A stretch of 64,000 bases of DNA, taken from assembly GCA_907165065.1 (NCBI GenBank), contig OU015541.1, positions 3,472,001 through 3,536,000 on the forward strand. The letters are read 5' to 3'. This stretch comes from Caprimulgus europaeus (Eukaryota; Chordata; Aves; Caprimulgiformes; Caprimulgidae). Of the stretch, positions 13,917 to 36,760 are shown piece by piece. The stretch's first letter is position 1, and every line of letters begins with the position of its first letter. The notes beneath the pieces were generated by a model. The model was not told the DNA's origin, ran no database searches, and saw only the letters and a program-made list of their open reading frames with translations. The position numbers and the translations under genes were made by a program.

Positions 13917-13941
13917 GAGCCGCCGCCGCCGCCGCCGCCGC
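13917..13941 (+). repeat. GCC trinucleotide tract
   Basis: About eight GCC units lie in the promoter CpG island, just upstream of the predicted first exon. The tract might be length-variable. Confidence 0.8.
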
Positions 13942-14114
13942 CACTTCCCCGCCGGACGCGAACAGGGACGGACCCACGGGAGACAGCGGGAGGGGAGGGA
14001 CCGGGAGGGGCAGCCCCTTCTGCCAGGGGGCCTGGTTGGGGTTTTTTTTTTCCTCCTCCTTCCACCGTAAACTTTATTATTATTTTTTTAAAAAATTCTT
14101 ATTATTTGTATTTT

Positions 14115-14193
14115 CCTGGGATTTCCCGCATGGTCTGAGCGCAGCTCCATGCCCACCCGGCCATGCCCGGCTCCGCTCCCGGCCCGCTGCCAT
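14115..14193 (+). other. GATA5: Probable non-coding first exon of GATA5 (5' end approximate)
   Basis: A donor CAT|GTAAGT lies at 14193/14194, and a good acceptor CTTTCCCCACCAG| ends at 15013, 83 nt before the main ATG. GATA5 genes are known to have a non-coding first exon with the start codon in exon 2. The implied intron is 820 nt, and 15014-15096 would be the rest of the 5' untranslated region. The 5' end is a guess: a TTTTTTTAAAAAATTC tract near 14083-14098 could act as a TATA-like element with a start near 14115. Initiation could equally be dispersed in the CpG island further upstream. Chicken GATA5 is reported to use alternative first exons, so this may not be the only one. Confidence 0.5.
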
Positions 14194-15013
14194 GTAAGTA
14201 CCTGTGCGGGAGGGGGGGTCGGGGGTGAGATGCTCTGGCCGTGCTTGGCGGTTTGGGATCTCCATCCGCACGGGGAGACCCAGTCGAAGGTTATTTTTAA
14301 CAAGAAAGTGGAAACGCTGGTGGATGGGGACACTGGGGATGCCCCCGGGCCGGGGCAGCTGCCCAGGATCACTGGGACCCCGCTCCCGCCCGGCCCGGCC
14401 ACTTCCCCGGCACCAAGGCCCCGAGGTGCGCTTGAGGCCCGGGGCTCGAAAACAGACGGGAAGGGAAATATTTTTTGGGGGAGGAAAGGAAAAAAAAATA
14501 TTTTTTTTTTAATTGTGAAAAAGAAAAAAAAAAGTTGGGAAAAATAATTTGTTGGGTTTTTCAGCCCCTTGGAAGTGCCCGGGCGAGTGGCGGTGGGGAG
14601 GTACCGGCGGGGCCGCGGGCGGGAGCCGCTGCCCGTTGCACGGTGGTTATTTCTCGCCGTGGCTCGGTCGCCCAGCGCCTCGGGTTTCCCCCACGGGACG
14701 AGCTGACCGGAGGAAAGTTTAAAGGGAAAAAAAAAAAGGAAAGTTTTAAAGGAAAAAATATATATAAAATATATAATTAAATATATTATAATATATATTA
14801 TATACATTATATATATTATTTAAAAGGTTTTTTTATATTTTTATATTTATTTTAAATATTTTAAAATTTTTATATATAAAATTACAAATTACAGCCTCTG
14901 CTTGAGGCAGGGAGAAGGCGCTTTCATCTCAGGGAAGGCCGGCGGGTGCGAAGGGCCCCGGGCCGGGCTCTGCCGGGGTCTCAGCCGGCGGCTCTCGGTT
15001 CTTTCCCCACCAG
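14194..15013 (+). other. GATA5 intron 1 (predicted)
   Basis: The intron is 820 nt, GT-AG. It holds an A-rich stretch (about 14484-14535) and an almost pure AT tract (14755-14885). No exon-like sequence is seen. Confidence 0.5.
14755..14885. repeat. AT-rich low-complexity tract in intron 1
   Basis: About 130 bp consists almost only of A and T, with ATATAT-type words, embedded in very GC-rich DNA. Confidence 0.85.
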
Positions 15014-15096
15014 GTTCCTCTGATTGAGCCTCTCGGCAACGTCGGGGCGCAGCCGGCCGGGCCCTGAGCAGCCGTCGCCGCCGCAGAGGACGGACC
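15014..15096 (+). other. GATA5: 5' untranslated part of the first coding exon
   Basis: This segment lies between the predicted acceptor at 15012-15013 and the GATA5 ATG at 15097. It contains no ATG of its own. The stop codon TGA at 15065-15067 would terminate an upstream frame entering from the first exon. Confidence 0.6.
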
Positions 15097-26322
<11,226 letters not shown>

Positions 26323-26990
26323 AAACCCCCAACCTCCAGCAAAAAGCCTCGGGACCAAGGTTTTTGGCTGGCCCTGCAAATGGACAATGGGCAGGAGGAC
26401 AGGCTGCCCCAGCGCTGCGGGGCGCGGGGTGCCGAGCGGCCGGAGGACAGGTTTCTCTTGGAGGATGCACGTGGAAAATGCTGGCTGGATGGGTCTGGGA
26501 TGGCCCCACTGTGGCACCAGCTCCCCAGAAATCTCACCCTCGGCTGGAGAGACCCAGGGTTGCCTCCCCAAGGCCGGAGCCCTGGGACCACCTCTGTTTT
26601 CCTGGGGAAAGCCTTCCTCCTTTGAGATGAAAGCAGCAAATAAACGCATCCCAGAATCTATGTTTATTCGCAGTGATTTCTCCCTCCTATGACTCCTCTG
26701 TGTGCAATTTATTCCACTTTCCAATAAAAACTGTAATAACATGGCACCAAATAACTTAATTTTATTAAAATGTAAACTGTGTGGCCTCTCTTATGTTTTA
26801 TTAGCCACAACAGGAAGAAAAGAGTAAAAAAAAAAAAGAAAAAAAAAAAAAGCAACAGTTGTTTTAAACTTTTACTGTTTTATATAAAAACCAATCATCT
26901 CTATAGAGTGTTAGCTTCTGAAGTGTTTAGCGTATCAACACCGAGCTGATGAGTCACACATGAAATAAACACGCTGCTCTTCCCTTTCCA
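26323..26990 (+). other. GATA5: GATA5 3' untranslated region (end approximate)
   Basis: This follows the TAG stop. The proximal part is GC-rich. From about 26630 it becomes AT-rich with an A-tract (26826-26852). The likely end is after the AATAAA at 26964-26969, but earlier signals could give shorter messages. A further AATAAA near 27604 leaves a longer form possible. Confidence 0.65.
26639..26969 (+). terminator. GATA5: Cluster of polyadenylation signals
   Basis: AATAAA hexamers occur at 26639-26644, 26723-26728 and 26964-26969, between about 320 and 650 nt after the stop codon. The last is followed within 40 nt by a T-rich tract (TTTTTTTATTATTATTATTTT), the arrangement expected of a cleavage site. 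Which one is used cannot be told from sequence alone. Confidence 0.6.
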
Positions 26991-29589
26991 GCTCCAAACA
27001 AAGATTTTTTTTATTATTATTATTTTAGGCAAACCACATGACAAAAATGGTCAAAATTTCCCAATAATAATAAAAAAAAAATACTGAAATGCTGTTTTTT
27101 CTTTTGTATTTCCTGATTGCTTTTGATAGTGCCAAGTCTGAGCATTAGAAAATCAGAAGTTAGTCCTCCAAAAGTTAAGAGAAAGGTTTGAGGGACTGAA
27201 AACTAAAGGATGTGTTAGAGGTGTATTTCGTTGCATCCAGTTTGGGGGATATTTCAAGTGGAGGATTTCCAGCTTTCAACCATGCAGGGCAGAGATTCCT
27301 TTTTAATTATTTTTAATGAAAGCCAAGCAGAAAATAATTTCTTGGAGCTGAGCTGTAGCAAGAGAACATCAATGATGCAAAACTCACATCACATTTCCAA
27401 AACCTGGCAACAGCACGTTTCTACAGCTTCTTGGAGTTGTCCCAGGGAGGATGGTGATGGAGAGATATGCAAGGGGATCCTGAAGCTCCAGAGGAGCCTG
27501 GGGGTGAGGAGAAGACCATACCAAGGAGGGGAGATGGGTGGGAAATGAAGGGGGAGCAAGGTCATGAAGTTACTTCTATGGCCTGCTTTATTTGTTATTT
27601 CTAAATAAAATGCCCAGCCTGGATGGATAACTATTTATGGTCAGGAAGCTGTCAAGTAATAGTTCCTTAATATAGAAGTTGACCTGTCCAGGGCTTCCTG
27701 GAGCAACTCTTCCTCTTGTCAGAAGAGATGGATCACTTGATTTTTATTATAAACAACAAGCTAAAGATGATCAGGGAGAGTGAAATCTGACATCAAGTCA
27801 CGACTCAGCTGAGATGGAGGATGGTGCTCTCCACCATGCAACCCTTGCTAGAAGAAAGGAGATGCTCCAGGCACTGGGGAGCACCAGTCCCCTCCAGTGC
27901 TGCCATAGCTCGGTGGCTGGTCCCTCAATGTAGTCCCAAGCAGGCATGGGGATGTTTCAAGCTACCCTTTTATCCAAGCCCATGGATGAAAACTGTCTTT
28001 GGAGGAGTTTTTCTTGTGCCTCCAGAGCTTTATTAGCACCTTGCATCATGCCAAGCTCCAGTGCCAGGGCAGGGGCTGTCACGACGGGGCATCCATCCAG
28101 CTTGGCAGTGGCACAGCGTGTTTGCACAGCCGGGCTCTCACCATGGATCCACATCTCCACCGTTTGTTTTTCCACTCCCTGGCCTGCCAACATCCGCAGC
28201 AGAGCCAGGCACAGCCGTGCTGCAGATAAGTCAACAGCACGGGGCTGGCGGGGTGACACCGTCCCCAAATGCAACCCCAACTGCACCTCTGGGAGTCAGG
28301 AAAATGGGTGGTGTGGCCCAGGCTCAGGAGACCTGCAGGCGCCCGAGGTGACGTGTTGGGACACGGGCGGGCAGGAGGGAGCAGGAGCTCTGGGTGTAGC
28401 ATGAGTAACGCTCCCAGGCAGCTCCCCAAACCCCAAGCTTTGCAGGCAAAAAACCCAGTCAGTGCTACACAAGTCATGGCAAGATGATTTCTACAGGCGA
28501 TGGCAGGGGGTCCTCGCTTTTTCGTCTGCGTGACCCCAAGGGGGAGAGTTATTTTAAAGGCAAACAAGAAGACCCAAACAATGCCAAGATGTTGACACCA
28601 GTGGCTCCAGCGGTTTTATTTATTGCCTGTTGGTAACCGTCGGGATGCTCCAGGGGCTGGTGGCTGACGAAACGAGGCAGAGTGACAAGAAGTGAAACAA
28701 CCAGGACGTGTGTAATTTTTCCTTCCTTCTCGTTTCCTGCACTTACTGGACAGCATCATCCACGAGGCTGGGTTTTCATTTCTCAGGGTTGTCTTCCAAC
28801 CTTTTGCTCCTCTCCCCAAGGCAGGAGCCATTCCCATAGACTTCTGCCTCCTGGTCAGTTTCCCCAGGGAGAGGACGTTTCCTTTCCTCCTGGTCCTTGC
28901 ACCCCCAGAGGAATCAGCACCCTGGGAAGCCCACCCTGGGCAGGTCCCAGCCTTGCAGCCACCTCATCCAGGAGGACTCATTCAGCTTCCAGCTATTACC
29001 TTCCCAACCTGTCATTTGAAGACCTTCCTTAGGGAGTCCACATCCCTTTGCAGCCCCCATTATGTGGCAAAGAAAGAGGAGCATTTGCCCCAGTAGGTGT
29101 GAACAAAAACCACAGGAAAATTTGAGTCTTCCCAGCTCATGCTACATCCTCAGTCAAGCTCCTACAGCCCCCAGGTGCCTGGTTGCACAGTCCAGCTCCC
29201 CAAACCCTGTATGTTGAATGCTTGGGGTGGCAACAGAGGAGGCTGGACTCAAAATAGAGGTCAAGGAGAACCACACCCCATCTGACCTAGAGGTCATGGG
29301 CTTCCCATAGGGCATCCACTATCCTGCCCTGCCAGGCTCCAGCCAGCAGGCAGGAGCTGCTTTTGACCAGACCCTGGCCATGCTGTGCCACCAGCACCAC
29401 CACCACCTTCTGTGACTGGGCTCACACCTCCCTGCCCCATCCCCAGACAAGGCTGATTTACAGACATGCTTTGGAGATCACCTTTTACTTCTCTTTCCCA
29501 AACCTTCCTCAGTCTCTTTGGTGCTCTCTCCCCTTCCCAGGCATGGTGTGTGTTTGCTCTCCTACAGATCTGGTGGCTTGTGGACAACT

Positions 29590-29660
29590 ATTATCTTTAC
29601 TGTTGTTGTACAGCTGCCTCAGAGCTGTCAATTGCCTTTGTTCAAAGGTCACCTGCCCAG
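29590..29660. promoter_or_regulatory. Candidate GATA/E-box/HNF4-type element 3' of GATA5
   Basis: Within about 65 bp there are TTATCT (29591-29596, a reverse GATA site), CAGCTG (29611-29616), a direct-repeat-1 nuclear-receptor site TGTTCA-A-AGGTCA (29639-29651) and CACCTG (29650-29655). The DR1 overlaps a CCTTTGTTCAAAGG palindrome. GATA plus HNF4 sites are a common endoderm/gut enhancer combination. The enhancer role is inferred. Confidence 0.3.
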
Positions 29661-29878
29661 ATGATTTTACAACATGACTACCATGATCTGTTCCATTTTG
29701 CACTTTATACTGATGCCACGGTGATCTTTACCAAGTCAGCGAGTGAGTAATGAAGCACTTGAGCCTATAAACATGTGTTGTTCTTGTTTATGATCATATT
29801 AATAGCACAATAAAATCATTGCTCATCCAGGCAGCTGCTTAAAAAAAAAACAAATTAAAGTTTGTTTCCTTTTGTTTT

Positions 29879-30016
29879 CATAGAATCATAGAAAGGTTTG
29901 GGTTGGAAGAGACCTTAAAGCTCATCCCATTCCAACCACCCTCCCATCAGCAGGGACACCTTCCTCTAGACCAGGTTGCTCAAAGTCTCATCCAACCTGG
30001 CCTTGAACACTTCCAA
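29879..30016 (-). mobile_element. CR1 LINE 3' fragment, reverse strand
   Basis: It begins ATAGAATCATAGAAAGGTTTGGGTTGGAAGAGACC, read here as the reverse of the CR1 tail, in pieces typical of avian CR1. It continues through CCAGGTTGCTCAAAG and TCCAACCTGGCCTTGAACAC. Only the last ~140 bp of the element remain. Confidence 0.9.
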
Positions 30017-32644
30017 GTGCATTTCCATGTGGTTTTCTGCATGGAAAATGGAAAGTTGTAGTTTAATTTGTGCTGGGAACCCTAAAGCCCCAGATTCTTT
30101 AATGAGGTGTCACTTGTACGTTGGAGCACAGAGAGCCATCATTTTTTCTACATTGCACACAGAGGTTTTCAGCACAACTTGTGTGGCAGCTCAGCTGCTG
30201 CCTGATCTGCAAACAGCACCCAGCTGGCAGATGGGTTTGACTCTTCCTTTGCACAGGCTTTGGAGATCCATCAGGTGAAGCTGTGCACCAAAGTCACTGG
30301 TTAGGCTGATCTGTGCCAGCTGAGGGACATGCCCATCATGGTTATAAGAGGATTAGGGGGCAAGCTTCTGCTTCTTGGTCCTGGTGTCTGGCAAATTGAT
30401 GGAGCATTGTGTAGATCCAAGAGGATTTTTCATGGAAATGAAAGGCTGGGAGCCAGGTAAAGCAGTTCTAGAGGGGCTGGTGGGGGTTTAGGGGTTCTGT
30501 GTTTGGTTTCTTTTATTGCTCTGGAGGTGCTTGGTGGTATAGAGACACATTCACTGTTACTTCCCAGTCTTCATCCAGCTTCCCTGCTCATCTCCAATGC
30601 TTTTTATTGCTAAGTTGGTTGTGTACCAACCAGGAAAACAGCTCATGTTGCTTTCCAGGTCAATGTGCTGCAGTAATTAAATGTCTGAGGTATTTACTTG
30701 TGCAGAAGCTAAACCAGAGCTGAATATTCAATCTCACCATTGTATGCATAGAAGAAGAAAAACAGTGCTGCTCCTTTCATCACATCAGGTGGTCATTCTT
30801 GGAGAAGCTTTGTGTCCAGTGGTTGGTAGGAGTGGTGTCTCCAAAAACCTCTTCTGTTCAGCATCAAATTTACATTGAATAACCCAAAAGATGCTTAATG
30901 AGGAGCAGTAACACCCTTTGCAAAGTGGTTTTATTTCAAGGAAGCTCATCCTCAAGGGGAAGCTTGGTGAGAAGCAACACATACCAAAAAGGATCCTGTT
31001 AAAGGGAGTTTATGCCCATATCCTGTTGTCTTCTCTGAAAAACCCAGATCTTGTGTTTCAGTAAAATTTCTGCCCAAGAGTATCACCACAGGTAACGTGC
31101 CATGGATACAGTAAGTGTTGAGAGGGAAGAACAGGAGCAATTGTGGACTGTCTATATGGTCAAACATGGGGGAAAAAAGCTTTATCTACAGTGCCATTAG
31201 GAAATTCATTAGTATTGGAATTTAAAGAAAGATTTTATAACAAGCATTTCCACAGCAGTATTAAATGTGACCCAGAACAGAACTTGACTACTGTGGTGTT
31301 TGAAAATGTTGGAGCCTGAGCTGCCTCCAAGTCCAGTTCCTCAGCTAGTGCAAGGTAACAGTGCTGAACCTGTCTTCCATATAAGCATTTAACCTCATTA
31401 ACAGGATACTATTTACATTTCCTGATGATGTAGAGGAAAACAGGAGAAAGTGGTAAAATTTTATCATTAAAGTAAAAAAATCTGCTTTGCCTCTGGTGTA
31501 AAATGAGCTGCTTCATGCCAGTGAAAGCTTTGGGAGCCATAATCTCAGGGATGAGTGCCAAATAAGAGCCCACATGGGGGAAAGGAGGGATGGAAAAGAG
31601 CAAAGAGTGCCTCTTACTACTTTTTTCTTCCAAACCAAGCAAGTGGCTTAAGGCAAATGCTGGTGGAAACTTCTAGCCCTTCTCCCAGTCTCACCTGTGT
31701 TCACATTTCCCCTGTTCCAGGGCAAGGCATGGGACTGACCCTCCTGGGAGATCACCCGAAAGATTGAATGGGAGGAAAGGAGAGGTGGGCACAGACAGGA
31801 CATGGAGCAGGGCCCTAAAGTCACTGTTATTTCAGGTGTTGGTATCATTCTTCCCATCTGTTCACTCTTTGCTTGTAATAAAGAAGAATGGCTCCAGCTT
31901 GTGAAATGAATGGAAATGACGGGCATTTAACTGCAGGAGCCCGTGGTGACATCTGACTGGAGCGGTGCTTAAGCTGCTTCTAGTGATATGGCTTTGGAGA
32001 GCAGGGAAGGAAAATAATGCTGGAGACACCCCTGCTCCGTGAGTGAGAGGAGGACTAAGGTGAGAGCCAAGGTGGAATCAGCAGTGTTAATAATTTACCC
32101 TGAGTGTGGTGGAGGCTGTAACAGACACTCTGTGCATTGGGATCTGCAAGCACAAATGTTAAATGGGGAAGCTGCTGCTCAAAGGGCACCATGAAGTGGC
32201 CTTTTGGGAGGCAGTTTATTCAGATCCACCTTTGTTTGCTTTGTGGCAGCACGTTCCTGTGCTGTGGTGCTCTGTTGCTGGCAGGGACATGGCTGTGGGA
32301 CAGCACAGATGGGGACTGCAGGGTCATTGCCACTCCTGAGCATGACCTTGACATCTTTCCTCCCTTATTAATAATGGCTCAGCACCAAACAGGAGCAGAG
32401 GGCTTCCACAGCAGTGATGGCTAATGGTGAGCATTCAGAAATAACAGTGGTGTTTGAGCATCACTCCATGGGAATTTGTTTGGAAGGGTGTAAGCTTGCT
32501 TTTCTGCTCTCCTGCAGCCTTTAAAACCTATTATATCATTATGGATATAATATGTATATATTATTTATATATTTAATTTTACAGTTATAATAACAATGCA
32601 AGAGTTTCAATTCCATTTGTGAGTTCAGTTCATTTCAGTTTCTG

Positions 32645-32833
32645 TGAGGGTGGTCAGACACTGGCCCAGGTTGCCCAGAGAAGCTGTAGCTGCTCCTCCC
32701 TGGAAGTGTTCAAGGCCAGGTTGGATGAGGCTTTGAGCAACCTGGTCTAGTGGAAGGTGTCCCTGTTCATGGCAGGAGGGGTTGTAACTGGATGATCTTT
32801 AAGGTCCCTTCCAACCCAAACCATTCTATGATT
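32645..32833 (+). mobile_element. CR1 LINE 3' fragment
   Basis: It contains GGTTGCCCAGAGAAGCTGT, the region reading CCTGGAAGTGTTCAAGGCC, the region reading GAGCAACCTGGTCTAGTGG, and the terminal AACCATTCTATGATT. It is a clean 5'-truncated CR1 3' end. It belongs to the same subfamily type as the reverse copy at 29.9 kb. Confidence 0.93.
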
Positions 32834-35800
32834 TGGGATTGACTTGGCATTCAAATGTAGCTGAACATGTTGCCATCACCTTGCTTCCACTGGAAGAGTG
32901 ATAAATACAGACTGTCATTCCTCCATAACCAAGTTCATCCCAGTCAGTAGCAACCCTGATCTCACTGTCTTTAGCTGGGATTGCTGGCTGCAGCAGTGTT
33001 CCAGGTTCATGCTCCAAACAAGGCTTTCCCCAGGAGCCAATCCTTCCTCCTACCAGAAGGATCTTACAGTCTCACAAGAATCTGTAGAAATCCTATGAAA
33101 GAAGAGCTGCAGAAAACCTTTTACTCCCTTAAGAGTAAAGGGACAATGTCCCTGGACCTGTTTCTCTTTGGTACATCCCAGAGCTAAATTAAACCTTGAA
33201 GCCACAGGAGAGTCTATGAGCATGAGCTTTGTGTGCCAGCTTGGCCCTGTGCTCTGCATCCAGGGTAAATATACCTGCAGTGCCTGTGACTCCAGGGAAG
33301 TCCCAAAGCATGGGAAGGCAGTGTAGTTTCTCTTGGAGGAGTCTGAGGACCCAGCAGAGCTGCTCCAGGAGTCTCTCTCTGCAAGAGAGTTGGTCTCATC
33401 AGTATTCCTAGAGCAGGCTTTGCTCCACGCCCAGCAGTGATTGGCAGTGGCTTGAGCTTTGCTTTTAAATCATGCAGCTTTGCCTCATATTAAAACATGA
33501 TTAGAAAGGATTTAGCAATTTAAAATATTAATAATGAATAACTCATTTCTGAGCAGCAAGTTTTAATAACAGTGCTCCTTCTTGGATGGGCTCTGCTCTG
33601 AGGTCATTGACTTTGACATTGCTGCTTGCCCTTATCTTTAAAAAAGATGCAGAATTAGCCCCCATGTTGCTTCTTTTACTGTATGGGGTGTCCTGGGCAC
33701 CCTCATTTCAGAGCTGGGGTTGCCTTTGCAGTGTTAATGGCAACAAACCTGGGGAGAGAAAAGCCACATCTGCCCCATCACCTTGAGGTCGCATGGTGGG
33801 GTGAGCACGAGTAGCACCCTGGGGTGTTCATGAGAGGAAGTGCTTGGTCTGCCCTTGCCTCCTACCCCTGCAAACACATACCTCTGTCCAAAACAAAGGT
33901 GCAGACAGGAAAAGCACTGCCTTGTACAGTTTTGGGGGGAAACAGTGAGGGTAGATTGGAGACACCACTATCTGATTTGAGATGTTGGCAGTTTTCCTCC
34001 TTGGGAGCTCCAGGTTGCAGAAGGTCTCTGTGCATGCACAGAGCATTTTTTTTCTTAAACTTTTTGAAACCCATGGTTGCTCTGAAATGAAGATACCTCT
34101 TGGCTTTTCTTTTTCTGGCTTGCTTTTCCTTTCTGGCTTGGTTAGTGCATCACCAATCATTTTAGTCACAGCGGTGTCAATGAGGCTTGTAACATAACCA
34201 CAAAATCAGTTACATCTGGAGAGTGCTGAGCAAGGTCACTGGGGATGGAGTTTCTTTGGGGTTTTTTTTTGAAGGCAGCCTGAATAAATGGCAACCAAAC
34301 CCTCTTGCATTTGCAGGAGGCAAAAGCCAAAAAGAAAACCACAACAGCACCCGTGTTTTCCAGTTAAAATAGCTGTCTTCTACTCTTGAAATTAAATTCA
34401 CTCTGATTCTTCAAAGCAAAACAGGCCAGGGTTCAGTATGTAATTAGTAGCAAATTGGTTTAAGTGGACTAGAATCTACTTATCTCTTCATCAGAAACCA
34501 CATCTAAACAAAACCAGAATCTGATTTTAGATTTATAAGCTTTTTTTAACTCAGTATTTGAATGCTTCTGAATTTCCCACTAGGATCCAAAACTGGGAGT
34601 TAAAAAAAGTCAGGGAGAAATCCTGGTGATTTCTCAGTCTTACGCAGGACCAGGACATTTGGGGACTTCCTCAGGAGGTTTCTTGTGAGACTGACATGCT
34701 TTTTTTATCACAGGTGCCTTTTTTGAGATGCACAATTGGGCTGCAGAAAACACCACAAATGTTTAGGTTATTTTTTGACACTGAGTCAGCTGCCCAAATG
34801 TTAATTCATTAAGTGAGCTGTGTTCTTGCTAATTGTCAGCTTGAGTCTCAGCTTCAGCCAGCTTGGAGTGTATCCTCAGAGTGGAGGCTTATCTCATGAG
34901 CTTCCTGAGTCTGCAGAATTGAATGAAAGTCTCACCAGGAAAAGTGGTTTGTTTTGCTTTTAGTTTGTTTTGTAAGAAAGCTGAGAATTTCCCTTCCCAG
35001 CCAAGTCTGAATTGACCACAGAGAAGCTCACAAGTTTCAATGCTTCAGATCCTCAGGCTGTCCAGACTCCAGAAGTGCTAAATTCCTCTTAAAAAAAACA
35101 ACCAAACAAAAACAACAACCTAGTTGTGCATTTTCAATCCTCCATTGAAATTGAGGAGTAATTCAGTTACAATTTGGAAAGAGGTTGTGAATGTGCTGTC
35201 CTGTTGTCAGTTGTTTTCCTTCCCCAGCGAGATTTTTTTGGTAAAACATTGGTAAAATGTTTTATTTCTGTCAGACTTTCAAGCTTGGTTCCCCACCTTT
35301 AACCCTGTGGTGATGAAGGTACTTTCTGATGTCATCTTCATGCAAGAAGTCATCTGTCACATCCACACTTTGTTGGTGATGTAGCTTAGATGCAATGAGA
35401 CAAAGTGACTTGCTGAAGGTCTAATAGGATGTCAGTGGCAGAAATGGCCCCAGGTTGTTGTCTGTGGATTTTGTCATAGGGTTGGAGTAAAAACAGTCTG
35501 TGCAGGAAAGTTTGGATTGTGTTTGAGAAATGCAGCCACTGCTAGGGTCAGCCAGTAGGTAAGGGACAGCCCTGCTGGTGGATCTGAATCTGCAAACCCA
35601 TTCTGCAGGAGAGGTGAGCCACTGTTGGGCAGCCCTGCCAGCACTGTGCTGTCCTCCCCAGGGCTGGAGCAGAACTTCTCCTGGGATTTTGTGTTCCCAA
35701 AGCAACAGGGACCTCATTCAGTGCATAAAAGTCAGTAGGATATTTATACCACTAAGGTAATGTCCAAACCAAAACCTCATCTGTCCATATAAAAATCCTG

Positions 35801-36707
35801 TCAAGGCAGATGTGTAGTAAATGAAACTGTTCCCTATTAGGTGGACTTCCAATCCTCTGTGCAACAGTCCTCCTAACAAAGACTATTTCAGACTGAAACA
35901 CAACATAGGTCTTCCATTTCAGAACAAAAAGGGATTTTGCTGGGGGGAATAAAAATAGACTAAATTTGGAAAACACTTAATAACAAAGTTGCCTTAATTT
36001 AACAACAGCTTTTATTAGATTGCACTTGTCCAACGAGATTAATGAACGTTTTCCTTTGAAACTCTGGGAGTCTTTCCTAGACACTGGGAATAAGTAAGCT
36101 CCTTCAAATGTTCTGCTTCCTCCAGGATTTACTGGTGAAAGATTTAATACAATTCAGCACAAACATTTTAACCTTTCCATCTAAAATGCTGAATTCAACC
36201 GTTTCCTGAATGTGTATAATTTAAAGGCTTGTGTTTTCCTGTGTCATGCTCTCTGAAGCATTTTATGTCGCCTTGCTCCTATTGACTCTTTTAAGAAAAC
36301 ACTGCATAAGTATACAGTCACTTTCAGATAACTCAGATGTTTACTTTATGAATGAAGGAGGAAATTGAATACTCAAATAAAGTTATGCATCTAAGTGCCA
36401 GAAGCTAACTGCCCTCTTAAATTCGCTTGTCTTCTTGAAAGAGCCTTTAAATACAATTTATGACGTAAAGAGCCTTTCCGTAGTGCTGAGTAGGATCTCC
36501 ACCATCTCGGTTATAAATGGATGCTCTTGGCAGTCCTGTGGGGCTCCTGCTGAAGTCCAGGCCAGGGATGTTTGTAAGGCCAGGGACAAATGTTGTGCCT
36601 CCATCCCAGCAGTGTGGTTTGGGGTACAAATAAACAGGCTGCTGCCTGGTTTGTTGTAGTTATCTAGTAGTACAGGCAGAGCTACCAGTGGGTATGAAGC
36701 AGAAGGA

Positions 36708-36760
36708 GGGTTTCTAGCATCATCTAAAGGTCTTTTCTAATGTAGGCAATGCTGTGATCT
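36708..36760 (+). mobile_element. Possible degraded CR1 3' end
   Basis: ATCATCTAAAGGTCTTTTCTAA followed by CAATGCTGTGATCT resembles a worn CR1 tail (pieces quoted separately). It is too short and diverged to be sure. Confidence 0.4.

Noticed and set aside
13426-14070. 214-codon open frame on the + strand and a 205-codon frame on the opposite strand (13448-14065)
   Set aside because: Both lie in the CpG island, where stop codons are scarce. The products are Pro/Gly/Arg-rich low-complexity sequence with no domain, and both strands are open at once.
14088-14807. 239-codon reverse-strand open frame
   Set aside because: It is made largely of poly-Phe/Ile/Tyr from simple A/T tracts, with no recognisable protein.
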